Shown: in pieces, positions 34,640-43,192 of the stretch
Numbering within the stretch: the stretch's first letter is position 1
How the letters are laid out: every line of letters starts with the position of its first letter
The notes under the pieces: generated by a model
Database searches by the model: none
What the model was told of the DNA's origin: nothing
Seen by the model: only the letters and a program-made list of their open reading frames with translations
Source: Pseudobdellovibrio sp031428275
GTDB lineage: Bacteria > Bdellovibrionota > Bdellovibrionia > Bdellovibrionales > Bdellovibrionaceae
Direction: 5' to 3'
Assembly (NCBI GenBank): GCA_031428275.1
Contig: JANPPC010000010.1
Span: forward strand, 127,092-191,091
DNA: 64,000 bases
Translations under genes and position numbers: made by a program

Positions 34640-35092
34640 ATGTCGATTTTACTAATACAGGAAAACAGATCAGCCAGATTTGACTACCACATCATCGAAA
34701 CCTTCGAGGCCGGGCTGGTATTAACGGGCAGCGAAGTTAAATCAATTCGTGCAAATACAATTCAGTTAAAAGATTCGTATATTGCGTTTAAGGGCAAAGA
34801 AGCTTTTTTGCAGAATGCGCACATCAGCGAATATAAATCGAGCAGTTACAATAATCATCATCCTGAACGACTGCGGAAGTTGTTACTGCATGCCAGCGAA
34901 TTACAGCAGATCTATGATGCTTTACGAGAAAAAGGCTTAACATGCGTGCCCTTAAAAATTTACTTTAAAAAAGGCCGTGTCAAAGTTGAGCTGGGTTTAG
35001 TGAAGGGTAAAAAAATTCATGATAAGCGTGAAGCCATCAAGAAGCGCGACGTTGATAATCAGCTTCGGCGAGTGAAGCAGACTTCACGTTAG
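34640..35092 (+). CDS. smpB: SsrA-binding protein
   Basis: Binds tmRNA and directs trans-translation on stalled ribosomes. The 150-residue protein shows ETFEAGLVLTGSEVKSIR, LKDSYIAFKGKEAFLQNAHI, YFKKGRVKVELGLVKGKK and the basic tail HDKREAIKKRD. One base separates it from rsmA. Its 3' end overlaps the convergent membrane-protein gene by 56 bp, an unusual arrangement for so conserved a gene. Confidence 0.97.
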   Translation: MSILLIQENRSARFDYHIIETFEAGLVLTGSEVKSIRANTIQLKDSYIAFKGKEAFLQNAHISEYKSSSYNNHHPERLRKLLLHASELQQIYDALREKGLTCVPLKIYFKKGRVKVELGLVKGKKIHDKREAIKKRDVDNQLRRVKQTSR

Positions 35093-35438
35093 GCTGAAAC
35101 ATAATGGGGTCATTTGAATCGCTGAGCATTTTTTTCCATAAAAAGAAATTGAAAAGACCCTGCGCTAAAGTAGCTCCAACTATTAAGAACAGAATCCACT
35201 TTTTCTCGAACTGTAAATTTTCGTGCAGTTTGTAGCTTGTCGGAACAAATTTTTCAATAAACGCATAGTTTTGGTAGATCCAATATACTAAGGGCGATAG
35301 AAAAACCAATTGCGCGGCAAGCCCAAGGCTTAATATTTTAACAAGGCGAAGTGACCAGCTGTACTTAAAGCTTTCGTAGCTCTTTATAAAAAAGTTCCAC
35401 TGAGGTTTTCGTTTGCCGAAATGATTTCCAATTAACAT
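35037..35438 (-). CDS. Small two-helix membrane protein, overlaps smpB
   Basis: A 133-residue frame with two clear transmembrane segments (about residues 34-55 and 80-100) joined by a short loop, and polar ends. The hydrophobic pattern and the absence of another gene in 35093-35438 support it as real, but its last 18 codons overlap smpB on the other strand, and there is no recognised domain. The ATG at 35438 lacks a strong ribosome site. Function unknown. Confidence 0.6.
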   Translation of the reverse strand: MLIGNHFGKRKPQWNFFIKSYESFKYSWSLRLVKILSLGLAAQLVFLSPLVYWIYQNYAFIEKFVPTSYKLHENLQFEKKWILFLIVGATLAQGLFNFFLWKKMLSDSNDPIMFQPNVKSASLAEADYQRRAS

Positions 35439-35497
35439 GTATGCTTTTCGGCCGTTTTTCGTTTGTCATTTAAGCCTTAAAGAATAGAATAAGACCT

Positions 35498-36124
35498 ATG
35501 AACAGTCGCATTTTTACCTTATGTCTTTTAGGCGTTCTGGCGGTTAGCTGCCAAATTAAAACTGCTCGGACTGACGAAAGTCCGGCTAAGCCGCTGGTCG
35601 ACCCCAAGTACAGCATTTCCAAAGATCGCGCCGAGCTTGATGAGCTACGCGAGAATATTCCGGCTGAAATAAAAAAGAAAAACGATGAAACTGCATTGAA
35701 AGCCGATTGGATGGCTGAACTTAAGTACGAGCCCTCTGTCGTACGCGAGAAGGTGAGCACGATGGCGCGTAAGAAACGTGATCTTTTTAACAAAGATATC
35801 GGTAAGAAACGCGAGGCGTTTAATAAGGTCGAACGTAAAACGCGTGAAGAATTCTTAAAAAATCTAGAAAAAGAACGTAAAGATTTTCTTGATCAAAAAA
35901 AAGACCGCGAAAAGCGAACCGAATTCTTTGAAGAGCAAGACGAAAAACGCCGCGATTACTTCGCTGAACAAAAAGACAAACGCGAAGATTTTGAAGCCGA
36001 TTTGCGCGAAGAACGTAAAGACTATGAAGATTACGCAAAAGAAAAGAATGATGAATTCAATGCTGAGATAAAAGAATACACCAATCGCTGGAATGCCAAA
36101 CAAAAAGCAATACAGTCGAATTAG
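35498..36124 (+). CDS. Lipoprotein made of tandem 11-residue helical repeats
   Basis: A 208-residue protein with lipobox AVSC (Cys18). From about residue 92 to 200 it consists of about nine units of 11 (occasionally 10-13) residues with the pattern K-x-R-x-x-F-x5: KKRDLFNKDIG, KKREAFNKVER, KTREEFLKNLE, KERKDFLDQKKD, KRRDYFAEQKD, KREDFEADLR and so on. An aromatic residue recurs every 11 positions, predicting a long straight or slightly right-handed amphipathic helix. It resembles no common family I know; a periplasmic spacer or peptidoglycan-linking strut is a guess. Antisense frames here are artefacts. Confidence 0.85.
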   Translation: MNSRIFTLCLLGVLAVSCQIKTARTDESPAKPLVDPKYSISKDRAELDELRENIPAEIKKKNDETALKADWMAELKYEPSVVREKVSTMARKKRDLFNKDIGKKREAFNKVERKTREEFLKNLEKERKDFLDQKKDREKRTEFFEEQDEKRRDYFAEQKDKREDFEADLREERKDYEDYAKEKNDEFNAEIKEYTNRWNAKQKAIQSN

Positions 36125-36153
36125 GTCTATAAAAAAGATCGGTTTAGTTTACT

Positions 36154-36972
36154 TTGTATGAAATCATTTTATTCACTATTTCAATCTCTGCCGGTTTCTT
36201 AGGGGCAATACTAGGTATTGGCGGTGGGCTGATTATAGTCCCGGCGTTAACACTTATTTTTCATGTCGATATACGTTATGCAATCGCGGCCAGTTTAATC
36301 TCGATTATTGCGACGTCTTCGGGTGCGGCCGCTAGCTTTTTGAAAGATCACTTAACCAACGTGAAGCTTGCCATACTGCTAGAGGTGGGCACAGTATTCG
36401 GGGCCGTGATCGGTTTCGTAGTGGCCAGTTATATTCAGCCCGGTATGCTATACTTTATATTTGCGGGGTTTCTGCTATTCTCTACAGCGATGATGTTCAG
36501 AAAAAGAGACGTCAGCTTAGCCAGACAAGACCATCCGTGGTCGGTAAAATTAGGATTAGCCGGTACGTTTCAAGGTAGAAATGCAGAACTAGTTCATTAT
36601 AAGGTAGCTAATGTGCGGCTGGGTTTTTTATTTATGTATCTGGCTGGTATTCTTTCTGCACTGCTTGGTATAGGCAGCGGGATACTTAAAGTTTTAGCCA
36701 TGGACGGAGCGATGAAGCTTCCGATCAAGGTATCTTCAGCAACCTCAAATTTTATGATCGGTGTAACCGCCGCAGCAAGCGCGGGGGCCTATTTTATTCG
36801 CGGAGATATTCGCCCAGAAATAGCCGGTCCTGTTGCTTTAGGAGTTATCGTGGGTTCGTGGTTTGGAGCCCGTGCTATGGTAAAAATGAACCCAGAAATC
36901 ATTAGAAAAATATTTATTGTTTTATTGGTGATTACGGCTTTCCAAATGATGATTAAAGGAATTAACTCGTGA
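36154..36972 (+). CDS. TauE/SafE-family anion permease
   Basis: A 272-residue polytopic membrane protein with about eight helices in two homologous halves: GAILGIGGGLIIVPAL near the start and ALLGIGSGILKVLAMDGAM in the middle, the glycine-rich signatures of TauE/SafE (sulfite, sulfoacetate or similar organosulfur export). The start is a TTG without visible ribosome site, so the exact 5' end is uncertain. Overlaps a DUF1634 gene by four bases, the usual partner of this permease family. Confidence 0.88.
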   Translation: MYEIILFTISISAGFLGAILGIGGGLIIVPALTLIFHVDIRYAIAASLISIIATSSGAAASFLKDHLTNVKLAILLEVGTVFGAVIGFVVASYIQPGMLYFIFAGFLLFSTAMMFRKRDVSLARQDHPWSVKLGLAGTFQGRNAELVHYKVANVRLGFLFMYLAGILSALLGIGSGILKVLAMDGAMKLPIKVSSATSNFMIGVTAAASAGAYFIRGDIRPEIAGPVALGVIVGSWFGARAMVKMNPEIIRKIFIVLLVITAFQMMIKGINS

Positions 36973-37337
36973 AAAGCAATTTGCTTGAACTAGAACTATT
37001 CATCGCGCACTTCTTACGAAAAGGCGTCATTGTTTCAGCCGGATTCATTTTCGTGGGTTGGATTCTGCAAGTCAAATTCGATGAAAACGTCTACTTACCA
37101 TTTCGCAACTATCAGCCGGTTCCGTTGTTTGAAACTGTGAACCAGTTATTTATTCAAAAAAATTGGTCAGCTCTGATTGGTTATGCGGGGCTACTTGTAC
37201 TTATAAGCCTACCGATTTTAAGGGTCGTAGCTACAGGGTTTATCTTTACCAAGCAACGTAATTTTCGAATGTTAGGCCTGGTTATGACCGTTTTGTTTGG
37301 CTTATCCTTAGGAATTTTTCTAGGTTTTGTTCACTAG
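36969..37337 (+). CDS. DUF1634-family membrane protein
   Basis: A 122-residue protein with three transmembrane helices (about residues 18-36, 62-82 and 98-120). Proteins of this family are regularly encoded directly after TauE/SafE permeases and are presumed accessory subunits; here the GTG start overlaps the permease stop (GTGA). The sequence LRKGVIVSAGFIFVGW matches the family's N-terminal helix. Converges on the PilZ gene after 7 bp. Confidence 0.82.
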   Translation: MKSNLLELELFIAHFLRKGVIVSAGFIFVGWILQVKFDENVYLPFRNYQPVPLFETVNQLFIQKNWSALIGYAGLLVLISLPILRVVATGFIFTKQRNFRMLGLVMTVLFGLSLGIFLGFVH

Positions 37338-37344
37338 CAAGTTA

Positions 37345-38022
37345 TTAATCTAATGTTTTACCGCGTTGAATGCGATCTAGCTGAATTAATAAAGTTTGTA
37401 GCTCGCTTAAAAAATTAGCGCTGGGATCTACGTACTGCAAGCCAAGTTGAAGCGAATTATTTGAACCGATCATACGTACATGCTTTGCAATGGTCACAAT
37501 CGATTGATTTTCGAAATCATTTATTTTTAAAGATATTTCAACTTCGCCATCTTTTGGTACTTCGAACTTATCAGCATTTTTAAGCGAAATCAGGCAGCCA
37601 CCTAAGCTTAAATCAACAAGCTCAGCCTTTGCGGTCAATTTTTTAAAATTAATCAAACGCACTTCGCACGAATAACTTATACTCGGTGTAATTGTAATAC
37701 GAAAATCGTTTCTTCTTTGAAGCTGATAAACGTCGGCAGGAATTGAAATAATAAAATCAGAGTCTGTGGCCTTCAGTAATGCTTTAAAAAAGTATTTATC
37801 GTTCCTTACATCAAAGCTGCAAATAACATCTTCGTTTTGATATTCAACGAAGTTAAACTTATAAACCGAAAATTCGCGATCATTTTTTTTGGTTAGTATT
37901 CTAGTTTTAAAATGTCGGTCGTGAATTTTTAAAACTAAATTTATTTGGCTACGGAAAGAGAACTCTAGAATATCTTGAGTGGTGTTGGGCGCCAACTTAT
38001 TAAAAAATGATGAGTCGCTCAT
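37345..38022 (-). CDS. PilZ-domain protein (putative c-di-GMP receptor)
   Basis: A 225-residue cytoplasmic protein whose N-terminal half resembles the YcgR N-domain and whose C-terminal half is a PilZ domain: LQRRNDFRITIT holds the RxxxR element (about residues 100-106) and LVDLSLGGCLISL the D-x-S-x-x-G element (about 137-142). Both c-di-GMP-binding motifs are intact, so binding is likely. YcgR-like proteins brake flagellar motors; here the gene overlaps the RlmM-like gene by four bases, not a motility gene. Regulatory target unknown. Confidence 0.88.
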   Translation of the reverse strand: MSDSSFFNKLAPNTTQDILEFSFRSQINLVLKIHDRHFKTRILTKKNDREFSVYKFNFVEYQNEDVICSFDVRNDKYFFKALLKATDSDFIISIPADVYQLQRRNDFRITITPSISYSCEVRLINFKKLTAKAELVDLSLGGCLISLKNADKFEVPKDGEVEISLKINDFENQSIVTIAKHVRMIGSNNSLQLGLQYVDPSANFLSELQTLLIQLDRIQRGKTLD

Positions 38023-38975
38023 GATGATGGTGGTTCCTGCTTGATCCAGGTTACTTCATTTTTGTTGTGATATAAATGATAAATTGTAGAATTTTCTATT
38101 TTTTCGAACTCTTTTAAAATATCAAAGTCGCAAGGCCCTTTAAACTTAATCGTACAAACCAAGGTTTTAACTTTAGAGTTTTTAATCCAGTTTTGAACTA
38201 GACCTAACAGCCGCTCGGGAGTGCAAATTATATCTGAGAATAAACAAGTGCAATCTGGAAAGTCAGAAGGCTTTATTTGAAATGCATCACCTGAGCTAAA
38301 AATAATATTTTTTTGGTTAGCGATCTTCGAATCAAGCGGAGAGCGATCAACAGAATAAACTTTCTTAGCTTGTTCGCTCAAAACCCAAGACCAACCACCA
38401 GGGCTAGCGCCTACATCGATGGCTACATCAGTCGGTTTTAATTTTACGTAACCACAAGCGAATACTTCCCACAGTTTTAAATACGCGCGGTTCGGCGGGC
38501 TATCTTTATCTTCCTCGAATTCATGCCAGCCAATCGGAAACTGTGCTGGTGGTGAATCGCAAATAATTAAGCTATTATTGTCTATCATTGTCCAAGAAAA
38601 ATATTTAAAATTAAATTTTGAAGGCACTTCGTATTTGATACGCTTCATTTTTAATTCGCGTAGATCTTTACGTAAGCCGGCAGCCAGCGGAATGTCGATA
38701 CAGCTATAATAGACGCCTAAATGTTTCTTATTTTTTAATATTTTTAGCGCCTCAGATTTTGATTGAAAGCTGATTTTTTCGCTATTTGGCCACCAATCTT
38801 GCGCCCAGATTGGTTTCTTTTCTAGGTTTGAAACAAGATAAATTTTTGAATTATGAAATTGTATGACCGCATTCATTAAAAGGAGCTCGGTTTCGAGCTC
38901 CTTTTCAAACCGCAAAAACGGTATGACGACGTCGAAACTAGGCGGCAACTTTTTGTGCCGGAGAGAGTAGTCCAT
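38019..38975 (-). CDS. RlmM-like 23S rRNA 2'-O-methyltransferase
   Basis: A 318-residue FtsJ/RrmJ-type methyltransferase: SAM motif DVGASPGGWSWVLSEQ near residues 156-171, YSVDRSPL, and the catalytic Lys/Asp/Lys/Glu set is plausible (the FtsJ K-D-K-E tetrad), with CDSPPAQFPIGWHEFEED preceding the domain. The N-terminal half is a divergent THUMP-like extension as in RlmM (YgdE, 366 residues). Substrate C2498 is known for RlmM; here inferred. Overlaps the PilZ gene by four bases and the upstream small gene by 38 bp. Confidence 0.83.
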   Translation of the reverse strand: MDYSLRHKKLPPSFDVVIPFLRFEKELETELLLMNAVIQFHNSKIYLVSNLEKKPIWAQDWWPNSEKISFQSKSEALKILKNKKHLGVYYSCIDIPLAAGLRKDLRELKMKRIKYEVPSKFNFKYFSWTMIDNNSLIICDSPPAQFPIGWHEFEEDKDSPPNRAYLKLWEVFACGYVKLKPTDVAIDVGASPGGWSWVLSEQAKKVYSVDRSPLDSKIANQKNIIFSSGDAFQIKPSDFPDCTCLFSDIICTPERLLGLVQNWIKNSKVKTLVCTIKFKGPCDFDILKEFEKIENSTIYHLYHNKNEVTWIKQEPPSS

Positions 38976-39234
38976 GTGAATTTAAAGCAGCTATGCAGCT
39001 GTCCCAGAATTTTTCTTTTAGGTTAATTTCATTAGCGTTAAACTTAGCTTTCGGGTAGCTCGATTTGTAAAAATGTTCACAAAATTGTGACTCATTTGTA
39101 CTTCTCAAGATCTTCATGAACATATTGAAGTGAACTTCTGAAAAGTTTTTATCAATAAGCATTTTGCGTAAGGCCGATTCGGGCGTGTGAGTTAAAAATT
39201 CATGAACTAGATTGGCATCATAATTTGTATTCAT
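38938..39234 (-). CDS. Hypothetical protein (98 aa)
   Basis: The ATG at 39234 has AGGA eight bases upstream; the frame continues to 39282 without a better start. The protein is helical, polar and cytoplasmic (for example FLTHTPESALRKMLIDKNF), with a single Cys pair not placed as zinc ligands. Its end overlaps the methyltransferase gene by 38 bp, implying co-transcription. I recognise no family. Confidence 0.66.
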   Translation of the reverse strand: MNTNYDANLVHEFLTHTPESALRKMLIDKNFSEVHFNMFMKILRSTNESQFCEHFYKSSYPKAKFNANEINLKEKFWDSCIAALNSHGLLSPAQKVAA

Positions 39235-39501
39235 AGGAAATCCTCCGTATAAAAACTTATCGGACTCGACTAGACCCAACATAAATAAATTTTACCCTTA
39301 GATGTGTCTTATTCTGATACGTTTGTCGGCTTAAATGAGCCTGGTACTTTTTACAGATCTAATAAAACTGCCAAACCTCATCTAAGGGCCGCTATTGCTT
39401 GGGTGATTGAATTTAATTCAAAGGCTACTCGTTAAGCAAAAAGAGCTCACGGTATAGAGGCAATTCATTGTAAAAGTACCCATTCTAATTGGGGGAATTT
39501 C
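39235..39501. other. Divergent intergenic region
   Basis: About 270 bp between the divergent 98-aa gene and the Wzz-like gene. It contains a CTAGACCC element near 39270 and GGGGGAATTT before the ATG at 39502. No confident promoter hexamers; presumably both promoters lie here. Confidence 0.45.
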
Positions 39502-41007
39502 ATGGATACACTAGTTTCAAATGAAGTATCGAAAGACGTCAGCGTCGACGCAGCCCGCGCGACGGCCGGCAGCGCAACCTACGCAAGGTCTGAGCAAAGA
39601 ATTTCTCAAGATTTATCGTTGAAGCAAATCTCGCAAATTTTTGTTGGTAACTGGCTTCTATTCGCATTAATTTTTGTAGTGACGGCGGTCGGTGCAGTCG
39701 GTGTGTTTGTGACGAAGATTCCTTACATTGGCAGCGCTAGCATTACGGTCAATGACACGCAGAATAGTTCCTTACAATCTTTTGCATCACATTTTTTTGG
39801 CCAATCAAAATCAGTAGCTGAAGGTAAAAAGAATAATACTCCGCTACTAAAGCATGCTGAATACCTAAAGACGACTGAATTCTTCGAAAGACTTTTGGCC
39901 GATATCGAAAAACGAGGCGAAACAACTAACTTAGCGATAGCTGAAAAAAAAGGTTATCAACAGTTTAAAGAACAATACTTACACGAACCAAAAAACGTTG
40001 ATACTAAAATGAAAACGATTTCAGCCTTAGATACGATGTCAAAAACTAAGTTGCATTCAGATTTCGAGCTAAAAGTTTCATATGCGGCCCCGTCAAAAGA
40101 AATGGCGACTTTCTTAACCAACACGGCTTTAGAAACGACGCTAAACAGTCTCAAGCAGCGTGAACTGTCAGATATTCTTAAGATCGAAAAATTTATTAAT
40201 GAACAGCGCGCGCAGGCTGAAGAAAACATGAACGACTTCAATCATAAATTGGCGGAGTTTCAAAATAAGCCTGAAAATCTTATTTCACTTAGCTCGAAAG
40301 AAAAAGTTGGCGAATACCTTTCAGAATTAATGGTACGTAAAAACGAACTAAAAATGAAGATAGCTGAAAACGAGAAATTAATCTCTTACCTGGCGCAAGG
40401 GCAGTCGGGACGACGCGAAAGTCAACTTTACGGTAATGGCGGTCGTATCGAGTCTTTAAAACTTGATAATCAAATGCACCAAAACCAGCTGGTGAATATT
40501 CGAGCTTCTGTTGACCGCGTTAGCTCGATGGCAAAAAGTATTCCTGTGGCAACTCAGGTTTTCGACGATTTAAAAAAGAAATCAGAAATCGAATTTAATA
40601 AGTACCGCGATTTAACAGAAGCCTCATCTAAGGCCGAGGCGCAAAAACTTTCGATCGAAAGCCGTTTTGAAGTTCTAGAGACTGCGCGGTTTGAAAAAAC
40701 GGGTCCCCAGGTTAGTTTATTGGTCTTATTGCTATTAGCTTTGGTATTCTCGCAAGTCATTGGCAGTCTCATCATCTACATCAGTTATATTTGGGATTCA
40801 AACACCGTAACGGCGCAATCTTCGCGTAACGTAGTGATTATTGACAGCCATAGTCTAGATCCACGTGTGATCATCGAGAATTCAAAGATTCGTTTTCGCC
40901 TGCGTGATTCTGGCTTCGAAGATAGCGATATGTCTGATTACGGCGAAAGCGCAAAAAAACTAACCTTCCGTATTTTTAATAAAAAAAGCGCTAACGGTGA
41001 AGACTGA
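39502..41007 (+). CDS. Wzz/GumC-like polysaccharide chain-length or export protein
   Basis: A 501-residue protein with two transmembrane helices (about residues 48-72 and 405-432) flanking a large periplasmic domain with a long coiled coil (about 215-395), the topology of Wzz/PCP polysaccharide copolymerases. The segment after the second helix (YIWDSNTVTAQS) is short and carries no Walker kinase motif, so it is not a BY-kinase. No glycosyltransferase or polymerase genes are adjacent, so which polymer it serves is unknown. GGGGGAA ribosome site. Confidence 0.75.
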   Translation: MDTLVSNEVSKDVSVDAARATAGSATYARSEQRISQDLSLKQISQIFVGNWLLFALIFVVTAVGAVGVFVTKIPYIGSASITVNDTQNSSLQSFASHFFGQSKSVAEGKKNNTPLLKHAEYLKTTEFFERLLADIEKRGETTNLAIAEKKGYQQFKEQYLHEPKNVDTKMKTISALDTMSKTKLHSDFELKVSYAAPSKEMATFLTNTALETTLNSLKQRELSDILKIEKFINEQRAQAEENMNDFNHKLAEFQNKPENLISLSSKEKVGEYLSELMVRKNELKMKIAENEKLISYLAQGQSGRRESQLYGNGGRIESLKLDNQMHQNQLVNIRASVDRVSSMAKSIPVATQVFDDLKKKSEIEFNKYRDLTEASSKAEAQKLSIESRFEVLETARFEKTGPQVSLLVLLLLALVFSQVIGSLIIYISYIWDSNTVTAQSSRNVVIIDSHSLDPRVIIENSKIRFRLRDSGFEDSDMSDYGESAKKLTFRIFNKKSANGED

Positions 41008-41374
41008 TAAAGACCGCCCCTCAACCTGGAAAAAGTACGATGCAACTTTCTGCACGAAGTGCCGTGCGAATTGCTGTTCGATGCCCGTCGAAATTAAAGC
41101 ATCTGATTTAATTCGCCTAGAAGTCGCGACACAAGACGAAGTCGATAATTCATTGAAAAAAATGGCTAAGCGTTTAAAAAAAGAAGGCATCATTTCGTCT
41201 TACCGCGAGGGCACCGAATTTTTTATGCTGACCCAGCGACCAAACGGGGATTGCTACTTCTTGCACCCGTACACACGTCTGTGCACAACCTATGAAAAAC
41301 GCCCCGACACCTGCCGAGACTTCCCAGCCGTGATCGGCACCCGAGTCGGCTTTTGCCCCGCCGAAAAAAAATAG
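40997..41374 (+). CDS. YkgJ-family cysteine-cluster protein
   Basis: A 125-residue cytoplasmic protein with the cluster CTKCRANCC near residues 19-27, then CYFLHPYTRLCTTYEKRPDT (Cys-x8-9-Cys) and CRDFP ending in GFCPAEKK. This is the YkgJ/UPF0153 metal-cluster pattern, thought to bind zinc or iron. The start is a GTG inside the end of the Wzz-like gene (11-bp overlap), so the two are coupled; no functional link between polysaccharide and cluster is known. Confidence 0.85.
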   Translation: MKTDKDRPSTWKKYDATFCTKCRANCCSMPVEIKASDLIRLEVATQDEVDNSLKKMAKRLKKEGIISSYREGTEFFMLTQRPNGDCYFLHPYTRLCTTYEKRPDTCRDFPAVIGTRVGFCPAEKK

Positions 41375-41474
41375 CACAGTAAGCCTCGTGATAGGCCAAG
41401 CTCTGTTAATGCAGAAGCAAGCAAATCCGGCAGAAATAAAAATCTCATAAAGAGCCGCGACAGTGACTAACTTA

Positions 41475-41503
41475 TTGACAAGTAGCGTGACTGAAAATGT
41501 ACT
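41475..41503 (+). promoter_or_regulatory. Predicted sigma-70 promoter
   Basis: TTGACA at 41475-41480, 17-bp spacer, TGTACT at 41498-41503. Start near 41510 gives a leader of about 95 nt before the anchored-protein gene at 41605. Confidence 0.5.
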
Positions 41504-41604
41504 TTCGCGCGAGTGTTTCATTTTGTACGCGTGTGATGAAACAGGTTTGTTATGAGATGTGCCAACTGGTGCGGTGTTCGCAAAGTACTTGGTAAGGAGT
41601 ACAT

Positions 41605-42699
41605 ATGAAAACAACACTGACTAGGAACGAAAAGCTTTTAATAGGTGCTATTCTTTCTTTCGGGGGTCTGTTGATTGCTCTTTTTACTCAAGTTAGCTTG
41701 AAACAAGACGTGGCATCTCAATTCGAGACACGTGCGGGTTACATCAACTATGAAATGGGTCGTCCGACTGAATCCTATTCTGAATATTCTATAAGTGGCC
41801 GCGACGTTGATCATTCTTACGAGGCTTTAAAAGCTCGCGAGATCGCTCAGCTAAAAGCGGCCGATAAGAAAGCCGACGCGCAGAAAAAAGCTGAGTTAAA
41901 GAAAAAAGAAGACGCTAAGAAAACGGTAGCCGCGGCAGCTTCGCCTAAAGCGATAGTTTTAAATGCATCGCCTAAAGCGATAGTTTCAGGCTTGATTTCA
42001 GTCGTAGAGTCTAAAAATGATTCAAACAATTTCGTAAATAATTACAGTGGCAATTACAATCAACAGCAAGCGACACCAGCACCAGCGGAACCAGACCAGA
42101 AAGATGCTAAAAACAAAAAGTCTTTCGCACAGTGGAGAGCTATTATCTTCGCTACGCCGACACGTGAGACCTTGGCTTTGTTTATCGAAGCTTATCGTAA
42201 GGGAGAATTGACCTCGACCGAGTTTCAAGCAATGGCCCAAGATTTAATTGAGCAATCGGATGAAAAGTATAAAGGCTTAGGAATTTTAGCTTTACGCGCT
42301 AAGCCCTCGTTACAGAGTTTATCGCAGTTAACTCACTTGTCGGTAACGGGCCTGTCAGCGGCGATGCAGAATTATTTAAGCGAAGGTATCGCGGCCTACA
42401 TGCAAGATGCTAATATTTCAGTGGTGAATCAAGCTTTACAAACAAAAGATAAAGTTTTGATTTCTAAAATATTAACTCTGTTAAACGCCAGTTTACCGAA
42501 AATAAGTCAGGGAGATTACAGCTCTTTAGTCGATTCACGAAACCGTCGAGATACGGCTTCAACGATGACAATTGCTAGTTTTAAGGTATTACTGCCGTCA
42601 TTAACGGCTTTAGTAAGCACGGGTGATTCAGAACTAGCTTCATTGGCGCGAGTCTCAGCTAGCTATATTCAGTCGGCTAACACAGTTGCTTCTAACTAA
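41605..42699 (+). CDS. Membrane-anchored protein with repeat linker, unknown function
   Basis: A 364-residue protein with one N-terminal transmembrane segment (about residues 10-30), a charged Lys/Ala-rich region, a linker containing the near-exact repeat SPKAIVLNA/SPKAIVSG (positions 41941-41986), an Asn/Gln-rich stretch and a helical C-terminal domain (about 170-364) with ARM/HEAT-like helices (LGILALRAKPSLQSLSQL). AAGGAG precedes the ATG. I do not recognise the family; a periplasmic scaffold is possible. The gene is preceded by a 230-bp gap containing a promoter. Confidence 0.78.
   Translation: MKTTLTRNEKLLIGAILSFGGLLIALFTQVSLKQDVASQFETRAGYINYEMGRPTESYSEYSISGRDVDHSYEALKAREIAQLKAADKKADAQKKAELKKKEDAKKTVAAAASPKAIVLNASPKAIVSGLISVVESKNDSNNFVNNYSGNYNQQQATPAPAEPDQKDAKNKKSFAQWRAIIFATPTRETLALFIEAYRKGELTSTEFQAMAQDLIEQSDEKYKGLGILALRAKPSLQSLSQLTHLSVTGLSAAMQNYLSEGIAAYMQDANISVVNQALQTKDKVLISKILTLLNASLPKISQGDYSSLVDSRNRRDTASTMTIASFKVLLPSLTALVSTGDSELASLARVSASYIQSANTVASN
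41941..41986 (+). repeat. 27-bp in-gene tandem repeat (1.7 copies)
   Basis: The 19-bp core recurs exactly with a 27-bp period inside the gene at 41605, encoding SPKAIV twice. DNA-level identity implies a recent duplication. Confidence 0.8.
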
Positions 42700-42712
42700 T
42701 TCAAAATACGAA

Positions 42713-43192
42713 TTAAGTTTTAGATTTTTCAATAATTGAAGTGGTTGAGCGGCCATCAATAAACTTCAAAGATTTCACTTCGCCGCCATAAGACATCACA
42801 AACTCACTACCGACAATTTGAGCGGGTTTCCAGTCGCCGCCCTTTACTAAAAAGTCAGGTTTCACTTTTTTAATAAGCTCAAGCGGAGTTTCATCGCCAA
42901 ATAGAATTGTATGGTCAACCGCTTTTAAAGCCGCCAATATATCAGCGCGATCGTTTTCGTTTTGGATCGGGCGCGTCGGGCCCTTCAGGCTACGAACAGA
43001 TTCATCAGTGTTAATTCCGACGACTAAAATATCGCCCAGTGCCTTTGCCTGTTCTAAGTAGCTGACGTGCCCTACGTGTAAAAGATCGAAACAGCCATTC
43101 GTAAAAACAATTTTTTTATTTTGAGAACGATATTTTTCAATCGTCTCAGAAATATTTTGATCGTTTAAGACACGGGCGGCGAAATTAGACAT
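42713..43192 (-). CDS. rfaE2: D-glycero-beta-D-manno-heptose 1-phosphate adenylyltransferase
   Basis: A 159-residue cytidylyltransferase-like enzyme that activates heptose 1-phosphate with ATP for LPS inner-core heptose. The nucleotidyltransferase motif TNGCFDLLHVGHVSYLEQA and the late motif DGRSTTSII (where related enzymes read IRSTTxII) are clear. This is the stand-alone second half of E. coli HldE. The ATG at 43192 gives an 8-bp overlap with the RDD gene; the TTG at 43234 is less likely. The first half (a heptose kinase) is not in the window. Confidence 0.93.
   Translation of the reverse strand: MSNFAARVLNDQNISETIEKYRSQNKKIVFTNGCFDLLHVGHVSYLEQAKALGDILVVGINTDESVRSLKGPTRPIQNENDRADILAALKAVDHTILFGDETPLELIKKVKPDFLVKGGDWKPAQIVGSEFVMSYGGEVKSLKFIDGRSTTSIIEKSKT

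Noticed and set aside
35820..36103. Two Phe/Ile-rich minus-strand frames
   Set aside because: Antisense shadow of the Lys/Glu-rich 11-residue repeats; looks membrane-like only because AAA/GAA codons reverse to TTT/TTC.
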